Position numbers and translations under genes: made by a program | Part shown: one piece after another, positions 8,323 to 17,644 of the stretch | Layout of the letters: each line of letters opens with the position of its first letter | Position numbering within the stretch: position 1 is the stretch's first letter | The notes under the pieces: model-generated | Told to the model about the DNA's origin: nothing | Database searches by the model: none | The model's input: the letters and a program-made list of their open reading frames with translations, nothing else | Origin: Acidaminococcus sp. | GTDB lineage: Bacteria; Bacillota; Negativicutes; Acidaminococcales; Acidaminococcaceae | Length of the DNA stretch: 64,000 nucleotides | Direction of reading: 5' to 3' | Assembly: GCA_022482815.1 (NCBI GenBank) | Contig: JAKVOM010000001.1 | Span: forward strand, 2,624,946-2,688,945

Positions 8323-8891
8323 GAGTTCCTCCTAGCAGTTTGACCAACCCGTTCTCTTCCATTATACTGGAAAGCAGACAAACGAATTCTTGTATAACTT
8401 TATCTTAATATTATATATGATTATGAGGTTGGGTGCAAATTTGTGCCGCCTGCTTTGCAGGCGGACAAGTGATAAAGTGGTTAGTGAGTAGTGGTTAGCA
8501 CCATAGTGCGGATAGCTACTTAGACGGATTCTTGAGAAAGAATGCTGCTGGCAGAAAGTTATAGCCTTCGGCAGAGAGGGACATCTTCCACCGCAAGCGG
8601 TCCCCCTCGTTCAATTTCACTCCGTGACGTTGAAGGAGGTCACTATAAGGCTAGTGCCCCAATTAGAGGTATAGTTTGGATTTAATAGGCGCTTTTTCGT
8701 ACCCATTCCTGTTATCGTACTGAATACCCACCGCAAGCGGTCCCCCTCTTATTTTCTGAAAGAAAATAAGAGGCTGGTGCTTCTATTTTTGTATATTCTG
8801 CGCAAACCGCTGCGCGGTTTGCTTCCTACAGAGCGACCGGCGACCCGCGACCAACCTGCGGCCTGCGTTTTTTACAAAGGAGATTTTTATT
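8323..8891. repeat. Intergenic repeat block (R2, R1-like, R3)
   Basis: R2 at about 8471-8583 (GTGGTTAGTGAG ... CTTCGGCAGAGAGGGA), an imperfect CGTGACGTTGAAGG palindrome at 8608-8640, an R3 copy at 8694-8775 with the AAAATAAGAGG hairpin, and a GCAAACCGC/GCGGTTTGC hairpin at 8803-8824. The rqcH ribosome site (AAAGGAG) closes the region. No gene or clear promoter seen. Confidence 0.6.
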
Positions 8892-10625
8892 ATGAACCTG
8901 GAAGGTCTTACACTGCGTGTCCTTGTCCATGAACTTGCCAAAGCTCTGGTCAGCGGCCGTATCTATAAAATTTTCATGCCTGGTAAAAGTTCCCTTCTGA
9001 TCCAGGTCAATCAGATTTCCCATACAGTCAATTTTCTCATTGATATGAGCGGTGACACACCCCTCATTACGCTTCCCAAAAAGCTGCCGGAACGGCCGAA
9101 CATGCCGCCGTCTTTCTGTATGCTGCTGCGTAAGCACCTCGAAGAAGGCCGCATTACCCAGATCATGCAAAAGGACCTCGACCGTGTCATTATTATCGAT
9201 ATTGACCTCATCGGAGCCGAACGCAAGATTATCACCAAAAAGCTGATTCTCGAAATGACGGGCCGCAACAGCAATATCATCTTTGTGAATGAAGATGGCA
9301 TCATCCTCGACGCACTGCGCCATATCGGCAAAGCGCAGAGCCGGGTAAGACAGATTCTGCCGAATACGCCGTACGAATTTCCGCCGGCCCAGGAGGGGCT
9401 GAATCTTCTGGAGAGTACACCTCATGCCATCCGGGAAGCCTGCGCTGCCTCCAGTGCCGAAGACCTGACAGGAGCGCTCATTGCCGTAACCCAGGGCATC
9501 GGCAAACAGACGGCCATGGAAATTGCCGCCCGCAGCGGGTTCGGAGGCGCGCCTAAGCTTATGGACGTGACGGCTGCCGCCAGGATTGAAAAGGCCATTG
9601 CCTCCCTGCAGGAAGAAGTACAGGCCCGGCTGGAAGATAAGGACACGACGGTCTACGCCCAGATTGATAAGCGCAACCGCATGAAAAACCTTGTTCCTTA
9701 TAAACCTGTCATCCATCCGGAAATGAAGACGGAATCCTTCCCGGCACTGCTCGATGCCCTCGCCTACAGTGCTTCCCTCATTCCGGTACAGATTCCGGAA
9801 AAAGATACGCTGCAAAAAATTGTTCAGGCGCAGCAGGCCAAAACAGAAAAGAAAATCAAGGCACTCGCCCAGGATCTGGCCCGTGCGGAAAACGCCGACG
9901 CTCAGAAAATTAAAGCTGATACGCTCATGGCCTATCACTATCAGTTAAAAAAAGGCGATACCACATGTACTCTTAGCAATATCTACGACAATACGCCTCT
10001 TGTCATCGCCCTCGCCCCGCAGCTCACGCCGCTTGAAAACGCCCAGGCCTACTATAAAAAATACAATAAATATAAGCGGGCCATCGGCGAAATCAAGGAA
10101 CAGCAGCAGGAAGCGGAAGAATTGCTGCAGTATCTGGAATCTCTCGACGCGTCGCTCGATACGGCCATGACGCGCGGAGAAATTGAGGAAATCAAACAGG
10201 AGCTCATCAGCATCAAGGTCATTCCTGCTCCCAAAAAGAAAATGCCTGCAGCCGGTAAGTCAGAGCCGCTAAAAATCACCCTGTCGGAAGATACCTACCT
10301 TTATGTAGGCAAGAACAATAAGCAGAACGACTTTGTGACCTTTAAACTCGGCCGCGGCCACGATCTGTGGTTCCACGCCAAAAATATCCCCGGTTCCCAT
10401 GTCATTATGAAGACGACGCTCCCCGAACCGCGGGAAGAAGATATCCTCAAGGCAGCACAGATTGCTGCCACTTTCAGTAAAGGCAAGAACGCCGACCGCG
10501 TCCCTGTCGATTATACGGAAAAACGCTTCGTCAAAAAACCGAACGGGGCAAAGCCGGGGTTTGTAATTTTCACGAACCAAACTACATTATACGTGAAACC
10601 GGATAAGGACGCTGTGAAGGCATAA
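8892..10625 (+). CDS. rqcH: Rqc2/RqcH homologue (NFACT protein)
   Basis: RqcH binds stalled 50S subunits carrying peptidyl-tRNA and adds C-terminal alanine tails that mark the peptide for degradation. The 577-residue protein has the NFACT-N domain (NLEGLTLRVLVHELAKAL, then LPKKLPERPNMPPSFCMLLRKHL), a helix-hairpin-helix region, a long coiled coil at about 290-430, and the C-terminal NFACT-R domain (GRGHDLWFHAKNIPGSHV). Older annotation calls this family fibronectin-binding protein A; no secretion signal is present. AAAGGAG precedes the ATG. Single-gene unit ending before a terminator at 10789. Confidence 0.92.
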   Translation: MNLEGLTLRVLVHELAKALVSGRIYKIFMPGKSSLLIQVNQISHTVNFLIDMSGDTPLITLPKKLPERPNMPPSFCMLLRKHLEEGRITQIMQKDLDRVIIIDIDLIGAERKIITKKLILEMTGRNSNIIFVNEDGIILDALRHIGKAQSRVRQILPNTPYEFPPAQEGLNLLESTPHAIREACAASSAEDLTGALIAVTQGIGKQTAMEIAARSGFGGAPKLMDVTAAARIEKAIASLQEEVQARLEDKDTTVYAQIDKRNRMKNLVPYKPVIHPEMKTESFPALLDALAYSASLIPVQIPEKDTLQKIVQAQQAKTEKKIKALAQDLARAENADAQKIKADTLMAYHYQLKKGDTTCTLSNIYDNTPLVIALAPQLTPLENAQAYYKKYNKYKRAIGEIKEQQQEAEELLQYLESLDASLDTAMTRGEIEEIKQELISIKVIPAPKKKMPAAGKSEPLKITLSEDTYLYVGKNNKQNDFVTFKLGRGHDLWFHAKNIPGSHVIMKTTLPEPREEDILKAAQIAATFSKGKNADRVPVDYTEKRFVKKPNGAKPGFVIFTNQTTLYVKPDKDAVKA

Positions 10626-11053
10626 AAATTGTTCAAAAAAGCGCTTTTAGCTTTTGGCATTCAGCCTGGCAGCAGGGTGGATAGTGAATAGTATCTGCTG
10701 GTTAACACAGTCGAGCAAACAGCTGCTTTGGCGAATTCTTTAGATAGTTTGAGACAACAGTTAGTTTTGAATTTCGAAATACAAAAAAGAGACTGCGAAA
10801 TAATGAGCAATCATGTTTTACAGTCTCTTTTAGTTATATAAGGAATTGAATTTGTTTATCGTATCACCTTTCGAAAACTAAATCAAAGATTTAGATCAAT
10901 TAAACCTGGACCCCCTTTATCGAACTCATCTCTGCGTTCTTACTGAACACCCGCCACATAGTGCCCCCTCTTATTTTTCTGACGGAAAACAAGAGAGCCT
11001 GCTGCACCGTTTTTTTGTCTTTCTTTTGAAACGTGTGCTCGGCTACACAAATG
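10626..11053. repeat. Intergenic repeats between rqcH and aminopeptidase
   Basis: R2 copy at about 10635-10770 (AAAAAAGCGCTTTTAGC ... TTAGTTTTG), terminator at 10789-10832, then a diverged R3 copy at about 10905-10998. No gene seen. The R5 element follows. Confidence 0.6.
10789..10832 (+). terminator. Terminator after rqcH (R6, diverged)
   Basis: GAGACTG pairs with CAGTCTC (10821-10827), followed by TTTTAG; the inner pairing is imperfect. It lies 160 bases after the stop codon. Confidence 0.6.
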
Positions 11054-11281
11054 CTTTTTATTTTGTTTCTGATGGACTCTGCTGCAAGACAGCCGCAGGG
11101 ACGCGAAGGGCCAGGCTGAGGCCACGAAGTCGTACAAAAAAACGTACGTCGAGTGGTCGCAGGCTGGTCCGACAAAGTCCATGCCGCTGGATTCTGCAGA
11201 GGACAGCGGAAACGTCCTTAGAAAAAACTCTGCCTCACGATGCGTGCGAGACATGTCGAACACCATCGTGAGGCAGGTGCC
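11054..11281 (-). repeat. R5 two-hairpin element, copy A
   Basis: Reading with the upstream aminopeptidase gene (minus strand), the element starts six bases after the stop codon. Hairpin 1: TGCCTCACGAT pairs with ATCGTGAGGCA around a loop containing TCGACATGTCTCG, and a run of six T follows. Hairpin 2 (about 11074-11204) is a long imperfect stem with arms of about 60 bases and loop GTACGTTTTTTTGTAC. It ends in the A-rich box TCCATCAGAAACAAAATAAA. See copies at 41484, 42436, 44057 and 59777. Confidence 0.75.
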
Positions 11282-11286
11282 TTTAA

Positions 11287-12660
11287 TTATTTACTTTCGA
11301 AAAATACCTTATACGCCAAATAAGTCTCGTACGCATCCGCCTTGCTCAACAAATCATACGGTGAATGCATGCTCAGCATAGCCGTGCCGCAGTCCACGAC
11401 TTCGCAGCCCCAATCGGCCATCATGAAGGCGATGGTGCCACCGCCGCCCTGGTCGACTTTACCGAGTTCGCCGATCTGCCAGGCTACGCCGTTCTTATCA
11501 AAGAGCGTGCGGATTTTCTGCATGAATTCGCTGTTGGCGTCGTTGCTGCCTGCTTTACCGCGGATACCGGTAAATTTGGTCAGTGCAATGCCGTAGCCGC
11601 AGAGAGAAGAGTTATCCTTTTCCGTGACTTCCGGGAACATAGGATCGAGGCAGCTGTTGACGTCGCCGGAAAGCATCTCACTGTTTTCCATGGTTTCGTA
11701 GAAATCAAGCAGAGATGGTTTGCCCTGCAGGGACAGCATCTTCATGACAAATTTCACAAAGTAGGAAGACTGCATGCCCGTATTGCCGTAGGAACCAATC
11801 TCTTCTTTATCCGTAAAGAGCGCTACCTGCGTCTTTTCGCCGGGTGCGGCGTTCATAATGCCTTCCATGTTTGCGTAAGAGCAGACGCGGTCATCCTGGC
11901 CATAGGCAGCAATGAGGGAACGGTCAAAACCTACATCGCGGCTTTTCATGGCCGGTACAAGTTCCAGTTCAGCCGAAGTGAAGTCTTCTTCTTCAATGCC
12001 ATAGGTTTCCTTGAGAAGCTTCATGACAGCATCCTTGACTTTCTCATCCTTATCGGAATTGGAGCCGATGACAGCCTGCAGCTGTTCGCCAGTCACACCT
12101 TCGGCAAGGGTCTTTTTCATCTGGTCCTGTGCCATATGGATAAGCAAATCCGTAATATAGAAGACCGGGTCGTTTTCATCCATGCCGATGTTAATATTCA
12201 GTTTCTTTCCGTCCTTGGTATAGATCACACCAATGAGGGCCAGCGGAATGCAGGGCCACTGGTATTTCTTGATGCCGCCGTAATAGTGGGTACGGAAATA
12301 GACAAGTCCATCCTGCTCATGGACAGGATTACCTTTGAGATCGAGGCGCGGTGCATCAATGTGGGAGCCCACGATTTTCATGCCATCGTGAACCGGCGCT
12401 TTGCCGATGACAGCCAGGATAATGGACTTGCCTTTCTGGTTCCAGTATACTTTGTCCCCTGCCTTGAGTTCCTTATAATCATAGAGAGGACGGAAGCCGG
12501 CCTTTTCGGCACGCTCCTGGATGAGGCTGACGGCCAGCCGTTCCGTTCTTGCCGTATCAAGAAATGCTTTATATTTTTCACCGTATGCCATAACGGCATC
12601 GCGTTCTGCCTGATCCATTCTTGCCCAGGCAGATTCTTTTCTGCTATAAGGTTCTTTCAT
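11287..12660 (-). CDS. M18-family zinc aminopeptidase
   Basis: Cytoplasmic metallo-aminopeptidase of the M18 family (aspartyl aminopeptidase group), removing N-terminal, often acidic, residues from peptides. Metal-site motifs are visible: GSHIDAPRLDLK (His/Asp), DDRVCSYANMEG, TDKEEIGSYGN (catalytic and metal Glu), DVNSCLDPMF, and a C-terminal MHSPYDLLSK His. Length 457 is normal. TAGGAGG lies ahead of ATG 12658-12660. It is a single-gene unit whose 3' end runs straight into R5 copy A, whose first hairpin with its T-run is the only terminator candidate. Confidence 0.9.
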   Translation of the reverse strand: MKEPYSRKESAWARMDQAERDAVMAYGEKYKAFLDTARTERLAVSLIQERAEKAGFRPLYDYKELKAGDKVYWNQKGKSIILAVIGKAPVHDGMKIVGSHIDAPRLDLKGNPVHEQDGLVYFRTHYYGGIKKYQWPCIPLALIGVIYTKDGKKLNINIGMDENDPVFYITDLLIHMAQDQMKKTLAEGVTGEQLQAVIGSNSDKDEKVKDAVMKLLKETYGIEEEDFTSAELELVPAMKSRDVGFDRSLIAAYGQDDRVCSYANMEGIMNAAPGEKTQVALFTDKEEIGSYGNTGMQSSYFVKFVMKMLSLQGKPSLLDFYETMENSEMLSGDVNSCLDPMFPEVTEKDNSSLCGYGIALTKFTGIRGKAGSNDANSEFMQKIRTLFDKNGVAWQIGELGKVDQGGGGTIAFMMADWGCEVVDCGTAMLSMHSPYDLLSKADAYETYLAYKVFFESK

Positions 12661-12761
12661 GCTTACTTCCTCCTACATTTAAAAGTCAACTGCTGTACGC
12701 TAATCAGTATAACATAATGAGGCATCTGGATAAAAGACCAGTCCTCAGGCTCACGGATAAC

Positions 12762-12803
12762 AAAAAGGCTGTGAAGGAGCGATGACTCACTTCTTCACAG
12801 CCT
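12762..12803 (-). terminator. Terminator of butyrate operon (R6)
   Basis: AGGCTGTGAAG (12766-12776) pairs with CTTCACAGCCT (12793-12803); the minus strand continues into five T. TCTTTTC on the plus strand may let it act both ways. Confidence 0.85.
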
Positions 12804-12817
12804 CTTTTCGATTTGAC

Positions 12818-13606
12818 TTATTTACCCGTAAAGGTCGGTTTCCGCTTCTCAAGGAAAGCTTTCATGCCTTCCTTCTGATCAGCCGTAGCAAAGCAGATGC
12901 CGAAAGCCTGAGCCTCGTAATTGAGGCCGGATTCGAGGTCCATATTGAGACCCGTATTGATGGCATCCTTTGCCTGTGCGATAGCCAGAGGACCCTTCTT
13001 CAGGATCTTCTTCAGTACTTCTTCGCAGGCAGGAATCAATTCTTCCGGCTTTGTAACTTTGTTGACCAGACCGATGCGATAAGCTTCCTTAGCGTCAAAC
13101 ATAGAACCGGTATAGATTGCTTCTTTGGCAATCCCGGCACCTACCAGACGAGCCAATCTTTGCGTACCGCCGAAGCCGGGGATAATCCCATAGTTGACTT
13201 CAGGCTGACCAAATTTAGCTGTTTCGGAAGCATAACGGAAATCGCAGGACAATGCCAGTTCGCAGCCGCCGCCAAGGGCATAGCCGTTCACAGCTGCCAC
13301 TACCGGAACCGGCAGATGTTCGATCATGTCAAATACTTCGTGTCCCAGTGCAGAGAAAGCTTTGCCTTCGGCAGCACTCAGCTTGCTCATTTCAGCAAGG
13401 TCAGCACCGGCTACAAAGGATTTCGTGCCAGAACCGGTCACGATAACTGCCTTCGTAGCAGCATCAGATGCCAAACGCGTGAAACAATCTTTCATCTCGT
13501 TCAGCGTTGCAGAATCAAGGGCATTCAAAGCACTCGGACGATTGATCGTCACAGTGGTAATACCAGCGTCGGACGTCGTTACGAGCAAATTCTTGTAATC
13601 GACCAT
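12818..13606 (-). CDS. crt: Short-chain enoyl-CoA hydratase (crotonase)
   Basis: Interconverts 3-hydroxybutyryl-CoA and crotonyl-CoA. The 262-residue protein has the crotonase oxyanion motif SFVAGADLAEM, the GYALGGGCELALSCDFR segment with the first catalytic Glu, and GQPEVNYGIIPGFGGTQRL with the second. Last gene of the thiolase-bcd-hbd-crt operon, 15 bases after hbd. In glutamate or carbohydrate fermentation this step feeds crotonyl-CoA reduction to butyrate. The symbol follows clostridial usage. Confidence 0.92.
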   Translation of the reverse strand: MVDYKNLLVTTSDAGITTVTINRPSALNALDSATLNEMKDCFTRLASDAATKAVIVTGSGTKSFVAGADLAEMSKLSAAEGKAFSALGHEVFDMIEHLPVPVVAAVNGYALGGGCELALSCDFRYASETAKFGQPEVNYGIIPGFGGTQRLARLVGAGIAKEAIYTGSMFDAKEAYRIGLVNKVTKPEELIPACEEVLKKILKKGPLAIAQAKDAINTGLNMDLESGLNYEAQAFGICFATADQKEGMKAFLEKRKPTFTGK

Positions 13607-13621
13607 TCCTCACACCACCTA

Positions 13622-14482
13622 TTATTTCTTAGGATATTCGTAGAAGCCTTTGCCAGACTTACGGCCCAGATAGCCAGCTTCAACCATCTTGCGGAGCAGC
13701 GGGCACGGACGATACTTCTGATCGCCGAACTGATCATAGAGAACTTCCATGATAGCCAGAACCGTATCGTTACCAATCAGGTCGGACAGAGCCAGAGGCC
13801 CCATCGGATGGTTAAATCCGAGTTTAGCAACAGCATCGATATCTTCTTTGCTGGCTACGCCTTCCATCAGGGTGAAGATAGCTTCGTTGATCATCGGGAT
13901 CATGATTCTGTTGCCGACGAATCCGGCGGAGTCATGAACAGCAACCGGAGTCTTGCCGACAGCGGAAGCGAGGTCTCTGATGACGGTGAAGGTTTCATCG
14001 GAAGTAGCCAGGCCCTTAGTAACTTCAACGAGCTTCATAACAGGAGCCGGGTTGAAGAAGTGCATGCCGATGAATTTTTCAGGTCTGCCGGAATAGTTGC
14101 CCAGCAGGGTGATGGATACGGAAGAAGTGTTGCTGGCGATAATCGTGTCAGCCGGAGCCAGTCTTCCAACCGTGCCCAGGGTATCTTCCTTAATAGCCAG
14201 GTCTTCAGCAACGGATTCAATAATGAGGTCAACGTTGCAGGTTTCTTCGGTCAGTTCAACAACGCCATGCAGATGAGCCATGGTGTCTTTCTTTTGGTCT
14301 TCGGTGATGCGGCCTTTGGTCACATTGCGTTCCAGGCCCTTTTCGATTCTAGCCAGAGCTTTTTCTACAGAAGCTTGTTTTCTGGAACGTAAATAAGCTT
14401 CAATACCGTGGCTTGCAAATACCTGAGCGATACCACTGCCCATTTGGCCAGTACCCAGAACCATAACCTTCTTAATTTCCAT
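13622..14482 (-). CDS. hbd: 3-Hydroxybutyryl-CoA dehydrogenase
   Basis: NAD(P)-dependent reduction of acetoacetyl-CoA to 3-hydroxybutyryl-CoA. The Rossmann start is EIKKVMVLGTGQMGSGIAQVFA (GxGxMG), followed by IIESVAEDLAIKE, IASNTSSVSIT with the catalytic Ser/Asn, and GMHFFNPAPVMKLVEV with the catalytic His. The C-terminal helical dimer domain has DSAGFVGNRI and HPMGPLALSDLIG. 286 aa is the expected length. Between bcd and this gene lies a hairpin that may set relative expression. Confidence 0.94.
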   Translation of the reverse strand: MEIKKVMVLGTGQMGSGIAQVFASHGIEAYLRSRKQASVEKALARIEKGLERNVTKGRITEDQKKDTMAHLHGVVELTEETCNVDLIIESVAEDLAIKEDTLGTVGRLAPADTIIASNTSSVSITLLGNYSGRPEKFIGMHFFNPAPVMKLVEVTKGLATSDETFTVIRDLASAVGKTPVAVHDSAGFVGNRIMIPMINEAIFTLMEGVASKEDIDAVAKLGFNHPMGPLALSDLIGNDTVLAIMEVLYDQFGDQKYRPCPLLRKMVEAGYLGRKSGKGFYEYPKK

Positions 14483-14544
14483 AGCGATGATCTCCTTTTC
14501 AAATTTATTTTATTCGAAGAAAAATTTAGACAATTCGAGCCTAA

Positions 14545-14604
14545 AGAAATACTGATTAGCTCGGCAGCCCTTATGCAGGGCTACCGAACTGAATCAGCGT
14601 ATTT
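14545..14604 (-). promoter_or_regulatory. Hairpin between bcd and hbd
   Basis: A long imperfect stem: AAATACTGATT and CTCGG/AGCCCT on one side pair with AGGGCT/CCGA and AATCAGCGTATTT on the other, loop TATGC. No T-run follows on the minus strand, so an mRNA processing or stability structure is likelier than a terminator. It shares the CTGATT/AATCAG core with the hairpin at 15818. Confidence 0.55.
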
Positions 14605-14616
14605 CTCAGGACAGAA

Positions 14617-15774
14617 TTATTTCTTCTTGTCATCCTTCTTAAGCAGAGCTCTGGAGATAACCAGACGCTGTACTTCGTTGGTGCCTTCGTAGATTTGGGT
14701 AATCTTTGCGTTGCGCATGAAGCGTTCAACAGGGTAATCAACCGTGTAGCCATAGCCGCCGAATACTTGTACAGCATCGGTGGTAACCTGCATGCAGGTA
14801 TCGGAAGCGAAGCACTTAGCTTCAGCAGCCGGAGCGCTGTAGTCGCCGTGTTGATCCTTCAGATAAGCTGCGCGGTATACCAGATAACGAGCAGCATCAA
14901 TCTTCATCTTCATGTCAGCCAGTTTGAAGCTGATAGCCTGGAACTTGCTGATAGGACGACCGAACTGTTCACGTTCTTTGGAGTACTTCACAGCAGCATC
15001 CAGAGCGCCTTCAGCAATACCAAGAGCCTGAGCGCCTACGCCGATACGGCCGCCGTCCAGGGTTTCCATAGCGATCTTGAAGCCTTCGCCTTCCTGACCG
15101 AGCAGGTTTTCTTTAGGAACTTCGCAGTCTTCGAATACGAGTTCTGCAGTGATGGAGGTATGACCGCCCATCTTGTCTTCGATCTTACCGAACTTGAAGC
15201 CAGGCATGCCTTTTTCCAGAATGAAGGCGGAAATGCCATGTACGCCTTTGCTCTTATCGGTCATAGCAAATACTACATAAGTATCAGCTTCTTTACCGTT
15301 GGTGATGAAGATCTTGGAGCCGTTCAGGATGTATTTGTCACCCTTCAGAACAGCCGTGGTCTGCTGACCAGCAGCATCGGTACCAGCACCCGGTTCGGTC
15401 AGGCCGAAAGCGCCAAGCTTTTCGCCGCGGCAGATCGGAGCCAGATACTTCTTCTTCTGTTCTTCAGTACCGAACATATAGATAGGAGTTGCGCACAGGG
15501 ATACGCAGGCGGAAAGGGTGATACCGGCACCATCATCAACCTTGGAGAGTTCTTCTACAGCAATGATGTAGCTCAGAACATCCATTCCCAGTCCATCATA
15601 TTCTTCAGGGAAGCAGATACCGAAGAAACCATTTTCAGCCATTTGGTTCATCAGGTCACGATTGAATTCATGGTTCTTATCTCTTTCAGCAACGGTCGGA
15701 GCTAAGAATCTCTCAGCAAAATCATGAGCCTGTTGTTTAATCATTTCCTGATCTTCACTCAGTTTAAAATCCAC
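14617..15774 (-). CDS. bcd: Short-chain acyl-CoA dehydrogenase, probably butyryl-CoA dehydrogenase
   Basis: FAD enzyme that reduces crotonyl-CoA to butyryl-CoA, usually with electron-transfer flavoprotein (EtfAB). The 385-residue protein starts MDFKLSEDQEMIKQQAHDFAE, has AFGLTEPGAGTDAAGQQT for FAD binding and ends with YPVERFMRNAKITQIYEGTNEVQRLVI, in which the Glu of YEGT is the catalytic base. No etfAB genes lie in the operon, so partner flavoproteins must be elsewhere. Substrate length is inferred from the operon. Confidence 0.9.
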   Translation of the reverse strand: MDFKLSEDQEMIKQQAHDFAERFLAPTVAERDKNHEFNRDLMNQMAENGFFGICFPEEYDGLGMDVLSYIIAVEELSKVDDGAGITLSACVSLCATPIYMFGTEEQKKKYLAPICRGEKLGAFGLTEPGAGTDAAGQQTTAVLKGDKYILNGSKIFITNGKEADTYVVFAMTDKSKGVHGISAFILEKGMPGFKFGKIEDKMGGHTSITAELVFEDCEVPKENLLGQEGEGFKIAMETLDGGRIGVGAQALGIAEGALDAAVKYSKEREQFGRPISKFQAISFKLADMKMKIDAARYLVYRAAYLKDQHGDYSAPAAEAKCFASDTCMQVTTDAVQVFGGYGYTVDYPVERFMRNAKITQIYEGTNEVQRLVISRALLKKDDKKK

Positions 15775-15817
15775 GACAAATTACCCTCTTTCTTTAAATT
15801 CTCATTATCTCAATTAA

Positions 15818-15859
15818 GGGAACACTGATTAATCCACGAGGGATCAATCAGTGTTTTCC
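15818..15859 (-). promoter_or_regulatory. Hairpin between thiolase and bcd
   Basis: AACACTGATT (15821-15830) pairs with AATCAGTGTT (15846-15855), extended by GG/CC outside. No good T-run follows, so it probably acts on mRNA stability or partial termination within the operon. Confidence 0.6.
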
Positions 15860-15867
15860 GCTTGAAA

Positions 15868-17055
15868 TTAGAGCATTTCAATAACGGTAGCAGTGCCCAT
15901 GCCGCCGCCGATGCACAGCGTAGCAAGACCATACTTCTTGTTTCTGTGTTTCAGAGCATACAGCAGGGTTACGAGGATACGAGCACCGGAAGCACCAATC
16001 GGGTGACCCAGAGCAATAGCACCGCCGTTAACGTTAACTTTTTCAGGATCGAAGTTCAGTTCTCTGCCGACTTCTACGAACTGTGCAGCAAAAGCTTCGT
16101 TAGCTTCGATGAGGTCCATATCTTCAACCTTCATGTTGATCTTGCCCAGAGCTTTGCGGCTTGCAGGAACAGGGCCGATACCCATGATAGCAGGATCTAC
16201 ACCGGCGGAAGCATAGGACAGAATCTTAGCCATCGGTTTCAGACCCAGTTCCTTAGCCTTGTCAGCGGACATAACAACGAGGGCAGCAGCGCCGTCGTTC
16301 AGGCCGGAAGCGTTACCAGCAGTAACGGTACCGCCGTCTTTCTTGAAAGCAGGTTTCAGTTTAGCCAGAGCTTCCATGCTGGTGCTTTCTCTCGGGAATT
16401 CATCCGTATCGAAAGTAACTTCGCCCTTTTTCTTTACAGTATAGGTAACAGGAACAATTTCATCCTTGAATGCGCCGGATTTGATAGCGGCAACGGCTCT
16501 CTTCTGAGAACGCAGGGAAACTTCGTCCTGTTCTTCTCTCGTTACATGGAATCTTTCTGCAACGTTTTCAGAGGTGATGCCCATGTGGTAGTTATTGAAA
16601 GCATCCCACAGACCATCTTTAATCATGATATCAACGAGTTTTGCATCGCCCATGCGCAGGCCCCAGCGAGCTTTGCTGGTAGTTGCGAACGGAGCGTTCG
16701 TCATGCTTTCCATACCACCTGCTACAACGATGTCGTTGTCGCCGGCAATAATGGACTGTGCAGCCAGTTCAACACTCTTCAGACCGGAACCGCAGACCTT
16801 GTTGACGGTAAAGGACGGAACTTCTACAGGAAGGCCGGCTTTGATAGAAGCCTGTCTTGCAGGGTTCTGGCCCAGACCAGCTTGCAGAACGTTGCCCATG
16901 ATAACTTCGTCAACCATTTCAGGTTTAACGTTAGCTCTCTTCAGGGCTTCTTTGATCACGACAGCACCCATTTCCGGAGCAGACAGAGGAGCCAGAGAAC
17001 CACCGAATTTACCGATGGCCGTTCTAACAGCACTTACAATTACTACTTCGCGCAT
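15868..17055 (-). CDS. thl: Acetyl-CoA acetyltransferase (thiolase)
   Basis: Condenses two acetyl-CoA to acetoacetyl-CoA, the entry to the butyrate branch. 395 residues starting [19 protein letters not shown]; nucleophilic Cys 88 in [10 protein letters not shown], the [11 protein letters not shown] segment, the catalytic His in [16 protein letters not shown] and the second Cys in [10 protein letters not shown]. The frame is open 105 bases further upstream, but GGAAAGGTGATAGTGTT-ATG and homology fix the start at 17055. First gene of the operon thl-bcd-hbd-crt. Confidence 0.94.
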   Translation of the reverse strand: MREVVIVSAVRTAIGKFGGSLAPLSAPEMGAVVIKEALKRANVKPEMVDEVIMGNVLQAGLGQNPARQASIKAGLPVEVPSFTVNKVCGSGLKSVELAAQSIIAGDNDIVVAGGMESMTNAPFATTSKARWGLRMGDAKLVDIMIKDGLWDAFNNYHMGITSENVAERFHVTREEQDEVSLRSQKRAVAAIKSGAFKDEIVPVTYTVKKKGEVTFDTDEFPRESTSMEALAKLKPAFKKDGGTVTAGNASGLNDGAAALVVMSADKAKELGLKPMAKILSYASAGVDPAIMGIGPVPASRKALGKINMKVEDMDLIEANEAFAAQFVEVGRELNFDPEKVNVNGGAIALGHPIGASGARILVTLLYALKHRNKKYGLATLCIGGGMGTATVIEML

Positions 17056-17192
17056 AACACTATCACCTTTCCATTTTGTATTTCGGTGCAGGACACCGAG
17101 AGAAGACACCCTCCATTCACCACGAACAGCGAGTTCTTCTTTCTGACAGGCAGAGCCCATCAGTTTTTACTTACATCACAAACTACGTTTCA

Positions 17193-17221
17193 ATTATACA
17201 CTATTTAACATTTAAATTAAA
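17193..17221 (-). promoter_or_regulatory. Candidate promoter of butyrate operon
   Basis: Minus-strand TATAAT (17193-17198) with TTTAAT 17 bases upstream (17216-17221), in a very AT-rich stretch. It would give a leader of about 130 bases before the thiolase start. Confidence 0.5.
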
Positions 17222-17248
17222 GAGATTTTTTGCGCAAGAATTCACTAT

Positions 17249-17626
17249 TTACTTACTTAACAAGAAATTCAGTCCAAATACAAGAATCCCGACAAATACA
17301 GCCAAGCCAAGCACCGGGAGCAGGAAGAACAAAGCGCCTATAATGACTAATGCAAAGAACACAGCCCGAAGAATCCAGCCGTAGTGCGAAAACAGGCTAC
17401 TGATGGTCTGAGACCATCTTCCGGCTCCTTCCGCGCCTTTTTGGTTTTCATTCTGTACCGTAAAACGGTCTGAATCGGGGCTGTCGGTATTGATGGTCAC
17501 ACCTTGGAAAGAGTCCCTTTCCGCGTCCGACATCACTTGTGCCTCGACTTCTTCATTTACAGTGTGACAATTCGGACATTCCGTCATATCGTCGGGATAT
17601 ACCGATCCACAGTGACTGCAAATCAT
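17249..17626 (-). CDS. Zinc-ribbon membrane protein of unknown function
   Basis: 125 residues. The N-terminus is a zinc ribbon (ICSHCGSVYPDDMTECPNCH, two CxxC pairs). A polar linker of about 55 residues follows, then a hydrophobic C-terminus from about residue 87 (WILRAVFFALVIIGALFFLL and VLGLAVFVGILVFGLNFLL), enough for one long or two closely spaced membrane helices. Similar zinc-ribbon plus membrane proteins are common and mostly uncharacterised. It is 18 bases after the 510-residue unknown gene and is probably co-transcribed with it. Confidence 0.7.
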   Translation of the reverse strand: MICSHCGSVYPDDMTECPNCHTVNEEVEAQVMSDAERDSFQGVTINTDSPDSDRFTVQNENQKGAEGAGRWSQTISSLFSHYGWILRAVFFALVIIGALFFLLPVLGLAVFVGILVFGLNFLLSK

Positions 17627-17644
17627 GCCTTACTCCTGCCTTCC

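Noticed and set aside
8892-10625. Fibronectin-binding surface protein
   Set aside because: Older name of the family; the protein lacks a signal peptide and has the NFACT-N and NFACT-R domains of a ribosome quality-control factor.
12782-14392. Long plus-strand open frame opposite crt and hbd
   Set aside because: It is the antisense shadow of two well-supported genes and its product has no recognisable features. The same applies to the long frames opposite thl, DUF711, ileS and hydrophobic genes.
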